From an uncultured Bacteroidales bacterium (GTDB taxonomy: Bacteria > Bacteroidota > Bacteroidia > Bacteroidales > ML635J-15), in the NCBI GenBank assembly GCA_937982115.1, contig CALJNE010000031.1:1-64000 (forward strand): a stretch of 64,000 nucleotides of DNA. The letters run 5' to 3'. A program made the translations under genes and the position numbers. Below are positions 17,036 through 25,566 of this stretch, in pieces. The notes under the pieces were generated by a model that saw nothing but the letters and a program-made list of their open reading frames with translations, was not told the DNA's origin and did no database searches. The stretch's first letter is position 1; each line of letters begins with the position of its first letter.

Positions 17036-18073
17036 ATGAAAAGTAAATTTGTTTATAGTTTAGGTGCATTTTTTTTAACAATCCTTGGAATTTTTATAAT
17101 TTTTAAATATGTTATTAATCGAAATCCACTAAATGTAAATGTTTCAAAAATTCAAATAGAAACTAAATTAGAAAGATTTGACAAAGATTTACTGCTTGTA
17201 TCCAAAGAAGACCCATATAAGGTAATTACGGAATTGCAAAACAAATACGGATATTTCTTTGAATTATACAATAGTGAAATTATTCGAATAGGTAGTGTCG
17301 AAAATTCATCATATTTAGTTTATCTAAACACTTTTTTAAGTGATTATGCCGTTTATGAAGCCTATAAAGAAGTAAACAGAGTTTTTAAAAATACCGATAA
17401 CCTCGAAAAAACAATAATTGAAGGTTTTAAACATATAAAATACTATTTCCCGGAAAAAAGACTCCCAAGAGTTGTAACTTTTGTTGCCGGATTCAATCAA
17501 TCCATTGTAATTGATGAAGGTTTTATTGGTATAGGATTAGATAAATATCTCGGAACAGATTGTAAAATCTACGATATGCTTCAAATCCCCGATTATTTAA
17601 GAATAGAAATGACTCCCGAACAAATCCCGATTGATGTTGTTAGAGCCTGGGTGGAATATGAATTTCCTTATGAATCAGAAACAAACTACTTAATTGAATA
17701 TATGATTTATAACGGACGAACGCTATATTTTTTAGATGCTTGCTATCCAAACATTAAAGAGGAAATTAAACATAAATACACAAAAAAGCAACTCGATTAT
17801 TGTTATCTTTACGAAAGAGAAATGTGGACCCGAATGGTAGAACAGAAACTTATTTTCAATACTGATAACCTGACTATAAAAAAATTTATTGAAAGTGCTC
17901 CCTTTACCTCAGAATTCGGACCGGAAAGTACACCACGAGTAGGTAATTGGATAGGTTATCAAATTGTTAAAAACTATGTCAAAAACAATAAAATAAAAAT
18001 TGACGACCTGATGAAAGAAAAAGATATGATGAAAATTTTAAATAAATCCGGCTATAACCCAAAATACAGATAG
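17036..18073 (+). CDS. gldB: GldB-like gliding/T9SS-associated protein
   Basis: The 345-residue protein matches the GldB family throughout: an N-terminal membrane segment, then FNQSIVIDEGFIGIGLDKYLG, IPDYLRIEMTPEQIPIDVVRAW, EYMIYNGRTLYFLDACYP and a RVGNWIGYQIVKNYV block near the end. In Flavobacterium johnsoniae GldB is a lipoprotein needed for gliding and is linked to type IX secretion. Here the N-terminus (FVYSLGAFFLTILGIFIIF) has no cysteine, so it is probably anchored by an uncleaved helix instead. The usual neighbour gldC is not found downstream; the next gene is convergent, five bases away. Orthology is inferred from motif order. Confidence 0.83.
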   Translation: MKSKFVYSLGAFFLTILGIFIIFKYVINRNPLNVNVSKIQIETKLERFDKDLLLVSKEDPYKVITELQNKYGYFFELYNSEIIRIGSVENSSYLVYLNTFLSDYAVYEAYKEVNRVFKNTDNLEKTIIEGFKHIKYYFPEKRLPRVVTFVAGFNQSIVIDEGFIGIGLDKYLGTDCKIYDMLQIPDYLRIEMTPEQIPIDVVRAWVEYEFPYESETNYLIEYMIYNGRTLYFLDACYPNIKEEIKHKYTKKQLDYCYLYEREMWTRMVEQKLIFNTDNLTIKKFIESAPFTSEFGPESTPRVGNWIGYQIVKNYVKNNKIKIDDLMKEKDMMKILNKSGYNPKYR

Positions 18074-18078
18074 TTTAT

Positions 18079-18603
18079 TTATTCAATTCCGTGATATTTT
18101 CGAGCTATATAAGTAAGAAGATTAATAAAAGTTTGCATTGCCTGCATAGTTTCTTCTGAAATTGGTTTCTTTTGTAATTTCAAAAGGAAAAGACTGTAAA
18201 CTGCATCTATACATACCTCAACATCACTTTTGTGCTGCGATCTGCTTAAAGTTCTGAATTTAGCAATATTAGGTTCTGCCCATTTGTACAGTTCTTTATG
18301 TTTGTGTTCCTGTGGATCTTTAAGCAGTTTTTGATGCAAATCTTCCAGCAAGGCAATCGTATTTTTAATTTCATCAATATCTCCGACAGCAACAAAATTT
18401 TTATCAGTCAACTCTTTTGAAATATTTCTGTACCAATTCTCAATTCTTATTTTTGTTTCATAATCGGTATTATAATTAGCAACAAGTTCATTTTTTATTT
18501 TAGCGAAATCAAAATTCATGGATCTTAATAAATCCTGAATCTGACGCAAGTATATAATGTATTCAACAATATTTTCTTTTTTCTTTTGTTCAGCAATAAT
18601 CAT
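18079..18603 (-). CDS. DUF4924 family protein
   Basis: The 174-residue, mainly helical protein begins IIAEQKKKENIVEYIIYLRQIQ and fits the Bacteroidota-specific DUF4924 family in length and in this opening. There is no signal peptide or membrane helix, so it is cytoplasmic. Function is unknown. Its start codon overlaps the stop of the upstream S4-domain gene by four bases (ATGA), suggesting coupled translation and perhaps a shared link to ribosome or RNA handling, which is only inference. Confidence 0.75.
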   Translation of the reverse strand: MIIAEQKKKENIVEYIIYLRQIQDLLRSMNFDFAKIKNELVANYNTDYETKIRIENWYRNISKELTDKNFVAVGDIDEIKNTIALLEDLHQKLLKDPQEHKHKELYKWAEPNIAKFRTLSRSQHKSDVEVCIDAVYSLFLLKLQKKPISEETMQAMQTFINLLTYIARKYHGIE

Positions 18604-18980
18604 TGTTCATTCCCCAAAAATTTATTAATCATTCTTCGATCTCTTTTAGTAGGTCTTCCGCTACCAGGTTTAAAGCTTACAAAATTAATCTTTTTTTCAA
18701 ATAATTTTTTCAGTTCGGGTTCGGGAGTAAGTTCAATAATATATTCGGGAACAAGTTTGGCTCCTACTCTATTTCCTAATAGTTTTAAAACCTGATATTT
18801 TCTAACAATTGGTGGCACTTTAATTTCTATAATATCTCCTTCGCTCACACTTTTGGATGGTTTTGCTTCTACTCCATTTAACAAAACTTGAGATTTCCGG
18901 CATTTTTCGCTCGACAAACTACGGGTTTTATAAATTCTTACAGCCCATAAAAACTTGTCTATTCTAATGTTAATACTCAT
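18600..18980 (-). CDS. S4 domain RNA-binding protein, Hsp15 (HslR)-like
   Basis: The 126-residue protein starts with an S4 domain (INIRIDKFLWAVRIYKTRSL, then VLLNGVEAKPSKSVSEGDII) and ends in a basic tail (SGRPTKRDRRMINKF). This is the layout of Hsp15, which binds stalled 50S subunits carrying peptidyl-tRNA and helps recycle them. The tail G-R-P-T-K-(R/K)-(D/E)-R-R is a strong family marker. It is the first gene of a two-gene unit with DUF4924. Confidence 0.9.
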   Translation of the reverse strand: MSINIRIDKFLWAVRIYKTRSLSSEKCRKSQVLLNGVEAKPSKSVSEGDIIEIKVPPIVRKYQVLKLLGNRVGAKLVPEYIIELTPEPELKKLFEKKINFVSFKPGSGRPTKRDRRMINKFLGNEQ

Positions 18981-19015
18981 AGTTAAAAAAAAGTTAATTC
19001 AATTTTTGAAAATTA

Positions 19016-19046
19016 TTGTTTTCAATTAAAAAATATTATTATTTTG
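19016..19046 (+). promoter_or_regulatory. Candidate promoter of the 19081 gene
   Basis: TTG at 19016-19018, a 20-base spacer and TTATTTTG at 19039-19046 resemble the phylum promoter with one mismatch in the -7 box, giving a leader of about 28 bases before the ATG at 19081. Confidence 0.4.
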
Positions 19047-19080
19047 GCAAAAATAATATTAACTAAACAAAGCAAAGCAA

Positions 19081-21501
19081 ATGAGACGAATTTTTACTAT
19101 TCTGATTATTGGATTTACTGCAATCAGTTTTAGTTTACAAGCACAAAAAGTATTTTTCGACGGCAGTATTTACAGCACAGATCCTATTGATCCAAAAAAT
19201 TTCAATGAAAAACTTTTCCAGGATGTAATGCTTCATAAAATTAATAGGTATATGGATTCATTGGGGCTCGAAGGTTTTGAAGCCCATGAATTTTTTATTA
19301 AACCTGCCAGAGAACATGCAATTATGATGGCTGAATCACAAGATGCTTCTCTGGAAGGGAGAGGAGCTTACAGAACAGTTAGAGACAGATTAATCGCCGC
19401 AGGTGGTACTGGAATCGGAGCTGAATTAGTTTCTCGAATGACTATAAGGGTATCAAACGAATATTTAACTTATGATGCCCTTGCCTCACAAGTAATGGAC
19501 AGGTGGGTAACAGGTAAATTTTCAAAAGATTTATTCTCCCAAAAATATTTTTTCGCAGGCATAAGTGGAAAAGTTGATGATAGCGAAAAGAAGATTTTTA
19601 TTTCGATGTACATGGGTAATTACGCATCATTTAAGCCATCAACTAACCTCGCAACAGCCGGATTGTCTGTTCCAATTACAACTAAAACATCCGGACTTAA
19701 ACCTTATGATGAAAGCATTTGTAAAAAAACCGGACGCAGAATGCCAAATATTGTTGACTTGCAATCCGGATTATCCATTAACGACCAAGGACAAATTATT
19801 TTTAAATACAACGATTTGAAAAAATTCCGTAAATTCATAAAAGACAGTAAAGACGGGCTTGCTGTTGATATTATTCAAAAAGAACAATTTAACAATTGCC
19901 GAGGCGAAAATATTGCTGATTACACAACTGTTAATCAAGGTGTTTTAACAAAAAGAATTTATTCAAAAAAACTTTACAAATCTAACATCGCTCAGGGTGA
20001 AGGAAAAAGAAATAAAGTTACAAAACTCGAAGTAGTACTTGGTAATTTACCGGTTAATTTACGTCCTGAAGATGTTGAATTAAATTTGGTTATAATTAAA
20101 AATAAGTCAGTTTGTCATAATATTCCACAGTCTTGGGTTGATAAAAAGATTTATGATTTTGTTCCTAAACTTGGCTTATTACCTGACACAATTTTACCGG
20201 CAGGCGTTCCTGAATATGCCCCTACAGCAACTTCAACCGAATTGCGTTTCAGAATTCCCTTTGAGCAAGGAAAATACGACTACAAACCGGAAGATATGAA
20301 ACCGGTATTAGCTGCTTTGAACGAACCGCATTTCATTATCAATAAAATATTCATCACTGCATATTCGTCTATTGAAGGATCAATTGCAGAAAACGCTGCA
20401 CTTCAGAAAAAACGTGCTCAAAGTATTGTTAAAGCACTCGAACAAAATCAAAATGCCAGTATAGTTGACTCCATTGTAACTCAACACAACCTCAAAGATC
20501 TTCAAAACGATGCTAGAGGAACAATTTACGATGCAGTATGCACAATGAACCTTGAAGAAGCTGTAAGATATGTTAATGCAAGAGCAAAAGAAATGGAATT
20601 TCTTCTGGCGTACCACAGATACGCAGATATTGTTATGTGGGTTACTTACGATATCGAAGGCAATAAAGAACAAAAATATGTTGTTGACCAATTCAATAAA
20701 GCCGTAGCTGCTAATCAATTAAATCTGGCTCTTTCCATCCAGAAATATATTCTGAAGCGTGTTGTCGAAGGAAGATACAACGAAACTGCCGTTACCGAAA
20801 TGCGTATCCCTCAAGGTAAACAATACGTTGGACTTAACATGAATAAAATCTGGTTAACGCAATTCATTTATATGGATCCTCTTGATGAAGAATATCAATC
20901 GAAAATTAACGATTTATACAAATTAGACAATCAAAACTTTTATGTTGATTTTAATGATATTCTTTGCAGCGTAATGCTTAGCGATCTTGACAAGTCCGGA
21001 GTTTATGACAATCTTCAAAGACGAATTGACAGATTATATAACACTCCGATAAGAGTTGAACAAGTTGACAGATTAAATATTGAACTACAGTTCCAGATCA
21101 TGACTATATATAAAGACTCTTTAGGCATTGATCATCCTGTTGTTACAAGAAGTCTCGATAAAATCAAAGAAATTGTAAAGATTGATAAAGTTAATTGGGA
21201 AACTGCTCTCAAACTTGCCAGCATATTTATTAATCAAGGAGATTATCAGTTTGCAATTTATCTTTTAGAACCATTTATGAGTGAAGAAAAATTACCTTTG
21301 GTATTCTACACAACTTATGCAACAGTTTGTTCAAAAATTCCATACAAAACACATTCTAATAATTTCTTACTGGCTCTTGAAAAAATTAAAAAAGAAGATC
21401 CTAAATATTTCTGCGAATTATTTAAAGGAGATAAATTATCGGTTCAAACTTTTGTTAATACTAGAGCTAAAGACCTTTACTGCAAAACTTGCAAAAAATA
21501 A
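19081..21501 (+). CDS. Large secreted protein with CAP-like and OmpA-like regions
   Basis: The 806-residue product has a signal peptide ending ...SFSLQAQ. Residues about 45-185 resemble a CAP/SCP domain: a helix with HKINRYMDSLGLEGF, an Ala-rich PAREHAIMMAES segment, GIGAELVSRM, a W-containing VMDRWVTGKFSKDLF helix and a closing IFISMYMGNY strand. Residues about 395-450 read as an OmpA-like fold (KIFITAYSSIEGS, then ENAALQKKRAQSIVKALE). The last third is helical and repeat-like. Two short Cys motifs occur, one at the very end (LYCKTCKK). I do not know a characterised protein with this order. The family calls are from weak motif similarity, and the second CAP histidine is not evident. A terminator follows. 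Confidence 0.7.
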   Translation: MRRIFTILIIGFTAISFSLQAQKVFFDGSIYSTDPIDPKNFNEKLFQDVMLHKINRYMDSLGLEGFEAHEFFIKPAREHAIMMAESQDASLEGRGAYRTVRDRLIAAGGTGIGAELVSRMTIRVSNEYLTYDALASQVMDRWVTGKFSKDLFSQKYFFAGISGKVDDSEKKIFISMYMGNYASFKPSTNLATAGLSVPITTKTSGLKPYDESICKKTGRRMPNIVDLQSGLSINDQGQIIFKYNDLKKFRKFIKDSKDGLAVDIIQKEQFNNCRGENIADYTTVNQGVLTKRIYSKKLYKSNIAQGEGKRNKVTKLEVVLGNLPVNLRPEDVELNLVIIKNKSVCHNIPQSWVDKKIYDFVPKLGLLPDTILPAGVPEYAPTATSTELRFRIPFEQGKYDYKPEDMKPVLAALNEPHFIINKIFITAYSSIEGSIAENAALQKKRAQSIVKALEQNQNASIVDSIVTQHNLKDLQNDARGTIYDAVCTMNLEEAVRYVNARAKEMEFLLAYHRYADIVMWVTYDIEGNKEQKYVVDQFNKAVAANQLNLALSIQKYILKRVVEGRYNETAVTEMRIPQGKQYVGLNMNKIWLTQFIYMDPLDEEYQSKINDLYKLDNQNFYVDFNDILCSVMLSDLDKSGVYDNLQRRIDRLYNTPIRVEQVDRLNIELQFQIMTIYKDSLGIDHPVVTRSLDKIKEIVKIDKVNWETALKLASIFINQGDYQFAIYLLEPFMSEEKLPLVFYTTYATVCSKIPYKTHSNNFLLALEKIKKEDPKYFCELFKGDKLSVQTFVNTRAKDLYCKTCKK

Positions 21502-21526
21502 ACTCAAAGTTTAAATCTATAAACAA

Positions 21527-21566
21527 AAAACTGCATAAATTTCTTAAATTTGTGCAGTTTTTATTT
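21527..21566 (+). terminator. Terminator of the 19081 gene
   Basis: AAAACTGCATAAATTT (21527-21542) pairs with AAATTTGTGCAGTTTT (from 21546) with one mismatch and runs into a T-run. It ends only about nine bases before the next start codon. Confidence 0.85.
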
Positions 21567-21574
21567 TTAATATC

Positions 21575-22918
21575 ATGAAATTGAAATCTTTACAGATAAT
21601 AATTTATCTATTTTTTAGTATTGCTCCTTTATTTTCACAAGTTTACCTAAACGGAAGAATTGAAGGTTACATTAACAGAGAAGTAATTTTATGTACTCAA
21701 TTTGGAGATAATAGTAAAATTATTGCTTCCATAAAAACAAATCAAAACTCGGCATTCAGTTTTAAATTGGAAGAATATGATAAAGGACTTTATCGCGTTT
21801 ATCTCGACAATGATGAACATTTTGATTTAATTGTAACAAACCAGAACATTGATTTCTCGACAAAACCGGAAAATCCGATGTATAACATGCTCATTTTCAG
21901 TTCAGACGAAAATGTTCAGCTTTATAATTTTTATGTCGAGAATTTTATTCTGGATTATAAAATAAAAATTCTAAATCAACTTTTAGAAATATATCCCGAA
22001 GGTAATTTTCAAAAACAAATCCAAAAAGAACTGAAAAAAGAAATTGAAAATAAAAACAAGAATCTTCAAAAAGCCATTAAGCAGAATAAAAACAGTTTTG
22101 CTGGCAGGTATCTTACTTATTACTATGAACCTGTTCCAAATAAGAAAATGAATGAAGCAGAAAAATTAGAATTTTTAAGGAATAATTATTTAAGTTACTT
22201 TAATTTCAATGATCCTGAAATGCTTAATTCTGATGCATACACTCGAGTTATTTTCAATTATTTCAAACTATACAGGTCGAATAAAGCCGAAAATATGTTA
22301 AAAGCCTCAAGGAATATTTTGAATCATCTCACAGATAACAACCCTAAAATATTTTCCTTCATTTTTGAATATATTCTCGAAGGACTTGAAAGCATAGGTC
22401 TTTCGGAACAAGTTGCTCAACTGAGCATAGAATTTGGAAACAGATGCTCGGACAATGACGACAATTTAAACCTTAGAATTCAAAATAGCATCAACTTGAG
22501 TGTGGGGAAAAAAGCTCCGGATTTTACGGACATAACAATCTCCGGACAAGAAATAAAACTTTCCGAAATAAAAAATGAAAACATACTCCTGATATTCTGG
22601 GCATCATGGTGCGACCATTGCAAACAAATAATACCAAAATTACTCACAGCTGAAAATCTTTTCAAGCAAGCAGATGTTTTTGTTATAACAGTGAGTCTTG
22701 ATACCGACAGGGAGAGTTTAAACAGCTATATTGCACAATCAGGAATGGATTGGCCGGTGATCTGCGACTACAAATCATGGGACAATGAAATCGTCAAAAA
22801 ATATTCGATATATGCAACTCCCATGATGTTTGTTCTTGATAAAGATTTAAATATTAAATTTAAACCATATAACGAAGACGCATTATTCAGTTACATGGGA
22901 ACACTTTTAAATAAATAG
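21575..22918 (+). CDS. Secreted thioredoxin-like (TlpA/ResA-type) protein
   Basis: The 447-residue protein has a signal peptide (LQIIIYLFFSIAPLFSQ). An N-terminal beta domain of the DUF4369 kind follows (YLNGRIEGYINREVILCTQF), then a long helical middle, then a thioredoxin-fold domain from about residue 308 (VGKKAPDFTDITISGQEIKL). The active-site motif is WCDHC, a C-x-x-C within the FWASWC context, and a cis-Pro region ATPMMFVLD is present. Such proteins catalyse disulfide exchange in the periplasm. The middle region matches DUF5106-like helical linkers of Bacteroidota. Two bases separate its stop from engB. Confidence 0.88.
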   Translation: MKLKSLQIIIYLFFSIAPLFSQVYLNGRIEGYINREVILCTQFGDNSKIIASIKTNQNSAFSFKLEEYDKGLYRVYLDNDEHFDLIVTNQNIDFSTKPENPMYNMLIFSSDENVQLYNFYVENFILDYKIKILNQLLEIYPEGNFQKQIQKELKKEIENKNKNLQKAIKQNKNSFAGRYLTYYYEPVPNKKMNEAEKLEFLRNNYLSYFNFNDPEMLNSDAYTRVIFNYFKLYRSNKAENMLKASRNILNHLTDNNPKIFSFIFEYILEGLESIGLSEQVAQLSIEFGNRCSDNDDNLNLRIQNSINLSVGKKAPDFTDITISGQEIKLSEIKNENILLIFWASWCDHCKQIIPKLLTAENLFKQADVFVITVSLDTDRESLNSYIAQSGMDWPVICDYKSWDNEIVKKYSIYATPMMFVLDKDLNIKFKPYNEDALFSYMGTLLNK

Positions 22919-22920
22919 AT

Positions 22921-23514
22921 ATGATTATAAAAAGTGCTGAATTTAAGTTTGCTACAGATGAATTTAAAAAGTTACCACGAACAGAACTTAAGGAAATAGC
23001 ATTTATTGGTCGATCAAATGTAGGAAAATCTTCATTAATAAATTTTCTAACGAATAATTCTAAATTAGCAAAAACATCGTCAAATCCCGGAAAAACTAAG
23101 CAAATAGTTCATTTTTTAATAAATAATTCATGGTATCTTGTTGATTTACCCGGTTACGGGTTCGCAAAAGTAAGTAAAACCCAAAGAGAAAAATTTAATA
23201 AATTAATAAACTATTATATATTAAAAAGAGATAATCTTCATTGTTTGTTTGTATTAATAGATTCACGCATTCCACCTCAGGAAATTGACATAGAATTTAT
23301 CAACAATCTGGGATTTAATGGTATTCCCTTTAGTATAATATTTACTAAAACGGATAAAGTTTCTCAATCAAAACTAAATGATAATGTGAAAGCTTTCGCA
23401 GATAGGCTTCTGCAAAATTGGGAAACATTACCGAAAATGTTTATGAGTTCGACTGTTAAAAAAACCGGCAAAGAAGAAATTTTGAAATATATTGAAGAAA
23501 TTCTGAATTTATAG
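22921..23514 (+). CDS. engB: Ribosome biogenesis GTPase EngB (YsxC/YihA)
   Basis: The 197-residue GTPase has all G motifs: G1 GRSNVGKSS, G2 region TSSNPGKTKQ, G3 LVDLPGYGFAK, G4 FTKTDK and a G5-like MSSTVKKTG. EngB helps late 50S subunit assembly. The length is normal. It is probably co-transcribed with the thioredoxin-like gene two bases upstream. The next gene is convergent. Confidence 0.96.
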   Translation: MIIKSAEFKFATDEFKKLPRTELKEIAFIGRSNVGKSSLINFLTNNSKLAKTSSNPGKTKQIVHFLINNSWYLVDLPGYGFAKVSKTQREKFNKLINYYILKRDNLHCLFVLIDSRIPPQEIDIEFINNLGFNGIPFSIIFTKTDKVSQSKLNDNVKAFADRLLQNWETLPKMFMSSTVKKTGKEEILKYIEEILNL

Positions 23515-23544
23515 AAAACTATAACTCAAACTATTACTAACCTA

Positions 23545-24462
23545 TTAGAAGAATGATCTTGATCTTCTAACATTTTCGCCAATATTCATTCCAAATATTA
23601 TTTCTTGCGATCCGATTGTATATGCTGATAAATCACTAAAAGTAAAGTCGTAAGCGTAACCGAAATAATATTGATTGTGTTTAAATCCTAAACAAGCTAC
23701 AAAAGAATCACCGGGACGAATAGACATTCCAAACCAATAATCTTTGTCATAAAATATTTTTAAGTTAATATCGAATTGAGGTGGAGTAACTTCAGTTGTT
23801 TTCATTAAGAAAGATGGTTCAATTTCGAATTGTGGTGAATTTGGAAATAAAAACCTGTAACCTGCCATTGCAAAATAGTGGCGAACCATTTTATTTTCGT
23901 CAACATTTCTGTTAATTTTCAGTTTTGATTGGAATAAGTGAGAAGCTGTAATACCTCCCCAATATCTTTTACCGTACGCATAGGCTCCAAAAGTAGCATC
24001 GGGAACGATAGTTTTTTCAACCATATAAGTAATTGCCGGATCATCATAAACTGTTAAGTGGAAAAATCGTTGATCCATTTTATACTGAAAAGCTATTGCA
24101 GATAGTCCGAGGGAAATTTTATTTAATCTGTCAATATGGAAGTGATAAGAATAAATTGCCATTAATCCTAGATGGCTTTCCGGACCAAAGTCGTCATTAA
24201 AAATAATAGCACCCAGACCGACATTATTGTTTGATAACATTGTATGTCCGCTTAATGTTTGAGTGGAAGGAGAGTCATTAATTCCTACCCATTGTTTGTG
24301 AATACTCAGCAAAACCGGAGAATATTGCTTAGAACCCGCAATTGCAGGATTTATAAAAAAGTCATTGAGCATGTATTGTGAATACAATGGTAACTGTTGT
24401 GAATAAACATTTCCTGCAAGGATTGTTACCAGAACAACAAGCGAAACTAAAACTTTTCTCAT
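23545..24462 (-). CDS. PorP/SprF family type IX secretion membrane protein (copy 1)
   Basis: The protein is about 305 residues with signal peptide MRKVLVSLVVLVTILAGNVYSQ. The family hallmark follows at once: QQLPLYSQYMLNDFFINPAIAGS, SPVLLSIHKQWVG, then repeated strands and a closing SRSFF. PorP/SprF proteins are outer-membrane barrels that work with the T9SS; F. johnsoniae SprF is needed to display the adhesin SprB. An ATG at 24531 would prepend 23 residues with no signal-peptide character, so 24462 is used. A consensus promoter precedes it. It closely resembles copy 2. Confidence 0.92.
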   Translation of the reverse strand: MRKVLVSLVVLVTILAGNVYSQQLPLYSQYMLNDFFINPAIAGSKQYSPVLLSIHKQWVGINDSPSTQTLSGHTMLSNNNVGLGAIIFNDDFGPESHLGLMAIYSYHFHIDRLNKISLGLSAIAFQYKMDQRFFHLTVYDDPAITYMVEKTIVPDATFGAYAYGKRYWGGITASHLFQSKLKINRNVDENKMVRHYFAMAGYRFLFPNSPQFEIEPSFLMKTTEVTPPQFDINLKIFYDKDYWFGMSIRPGDSFVACLGFKHNQYYFGYAYDFTFSDLSAYTIGSQEIIFGMNIGENVRRSRSFF

Positions 24463-24502
24463 AATATGGCGATTACAAAATTGCTTAATTTTTGACCTTG
24501 TA

Positions 24503-24532
24503 CAAATATACGATATTTTTTTAATAAACAAA
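24503..24532 (-). promoter_or_regulatory. Promoter of PorP/SprF copy 1
   Basis: On the minus strand TTTG (24532-24529), an 18-base spacer and a perfect TATATTTG (24510-24503) precede the start at 24462 by about 40 bases. Its position downstream of 24531 supports the shorter reading frame. Confidence 0.6.
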
Positions 24533-24557
24533 CATTTTTTTCAAAAAAATAAAAATT

Positions 24558-25475
24558 TTATTGGAAAGAATATCCTTTTCGAGTTTTAAATCCTAATTTC
24601 CATCCAAAAATAAGTTCTTGAGATCCTATTGTATGAACAGCTAAATCGCTGAATGTAAAATCATGAGAAATTGCAAAGAAATAGTCTTCGAAATTTAGAC
24701 CAAACATTAACACATACGAATCACCGCCACGAACAGATGCCCCCAAAAATACTTGTTTATTAATATACATTTTAACATTAACATCTACTTGTAGGGGAGT
24801 AGTTTCAGTAAATTTTAATAATGCAGAAGGTTCAAAATCCAGGGTATAATAAGCCGGAAAACTAAACTTATATCCGCCCATAAGAAAATAATGTCTAACC
24901 ATTTTGTTTGTATTGTCAAGCCAGGTTCCGGTTATTTTCAATCTGGACTGAACAAGATGTAAGACAGATAAACCCGCCCAATACTTATTACTATAAGCAT
25001 AAAATCCCACACTTGCATCCGGAACGGTTACGCTGTTTCGTTCACGCGTTAAAACAGGTTCGTATCCATAAAAATCGTCCTGCGAAAGTTTTATAACGTA
25101 TTGCATTAATATAGCATTGAGCCCCATTGAAACATACAAATCTCTGTTAACTTTAAGATGATAGGCATAAGTTGACTGTATTCCAAGCATTCTGACAGGA
25201 CCGAATGAATCGTGAAAAACCATTCCTCCCACTCCCATCACATTATTTGCAAGCCGATGATGCAATGAAAGATATTGTGTAGAAGGAGATTGGTCAATGC
25301 CTATCCATTGTTTATGTACACTCAACTTCAATGGTGAAAACATTTTTTCAGAACCTGCAACACCCGGATTTAAAATGTAATTATTCTCAAGGTATTGACT
25401 ATATAATGGCAATTGCTGAGCTTTTAAGTCGGCAAAACATAAAACAGCAAAATATAAAATAAAAATTTTCTTCAT
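24558..25475 (-). CDS. PorP/SprF family type IX secretion membrane protein (copy 2)
   Basis: The product is about 305 residues with signal peptide KKIFILYFAVLCFADLKAQ. It then has QQLPLYSQYLENNYILNPGV, LSVHKQWIGIDQSPSTQYLS and a final YSF(Q) end. It is a close paralogue of copy 1; both share the HKQWxGIxxSPSTQ block and the (F/H)TIGSQE(I/L)IFG block near the C-terminus. The start at 25475 (MKKIF) is preferred over 25484 (MLCMKK). It likely forms a barrel in the outer membrane that assists export or anchoring of a CHU_C or SprB-like partner. Confidence 0.92.
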   Translation of the reverse strand: MKKIFILYFAVLCFADLKAQQLPLYSQYLENNYILNPGVAGSEKMFSPLKLSVHKQWIGIDQSPSTQYLSLHHRLANNVMGVGGMVFHDSFGPVRMLGIQSTYAYHLKVNRDLYVSMGLNAILMQYVIKLSQDDFYGYEPVLTRERNSVTVPDASVGFYAYSNKYWAGLSVLHLVQSRLKITGTWLDNTNKMVRHYFLMGGYKFSFPAYYTLDFEPSALLKFTETTPLQVDVNVKMYINKQVFLGASVRGGDSYVLMFGLNFEDYFFAISHDFTFSDLAVHTIGSQELIFGWKLGFKTRKGYSFQ

Positions 25476-25566
25476 ACACAACATTTAAACGGAAAGAATC
25501 TTTAAAGGTTTCAAAAATAAGATAATCTTTTCTGTTTATGCATAAATCTTCTGAAAATTAAGAAAT

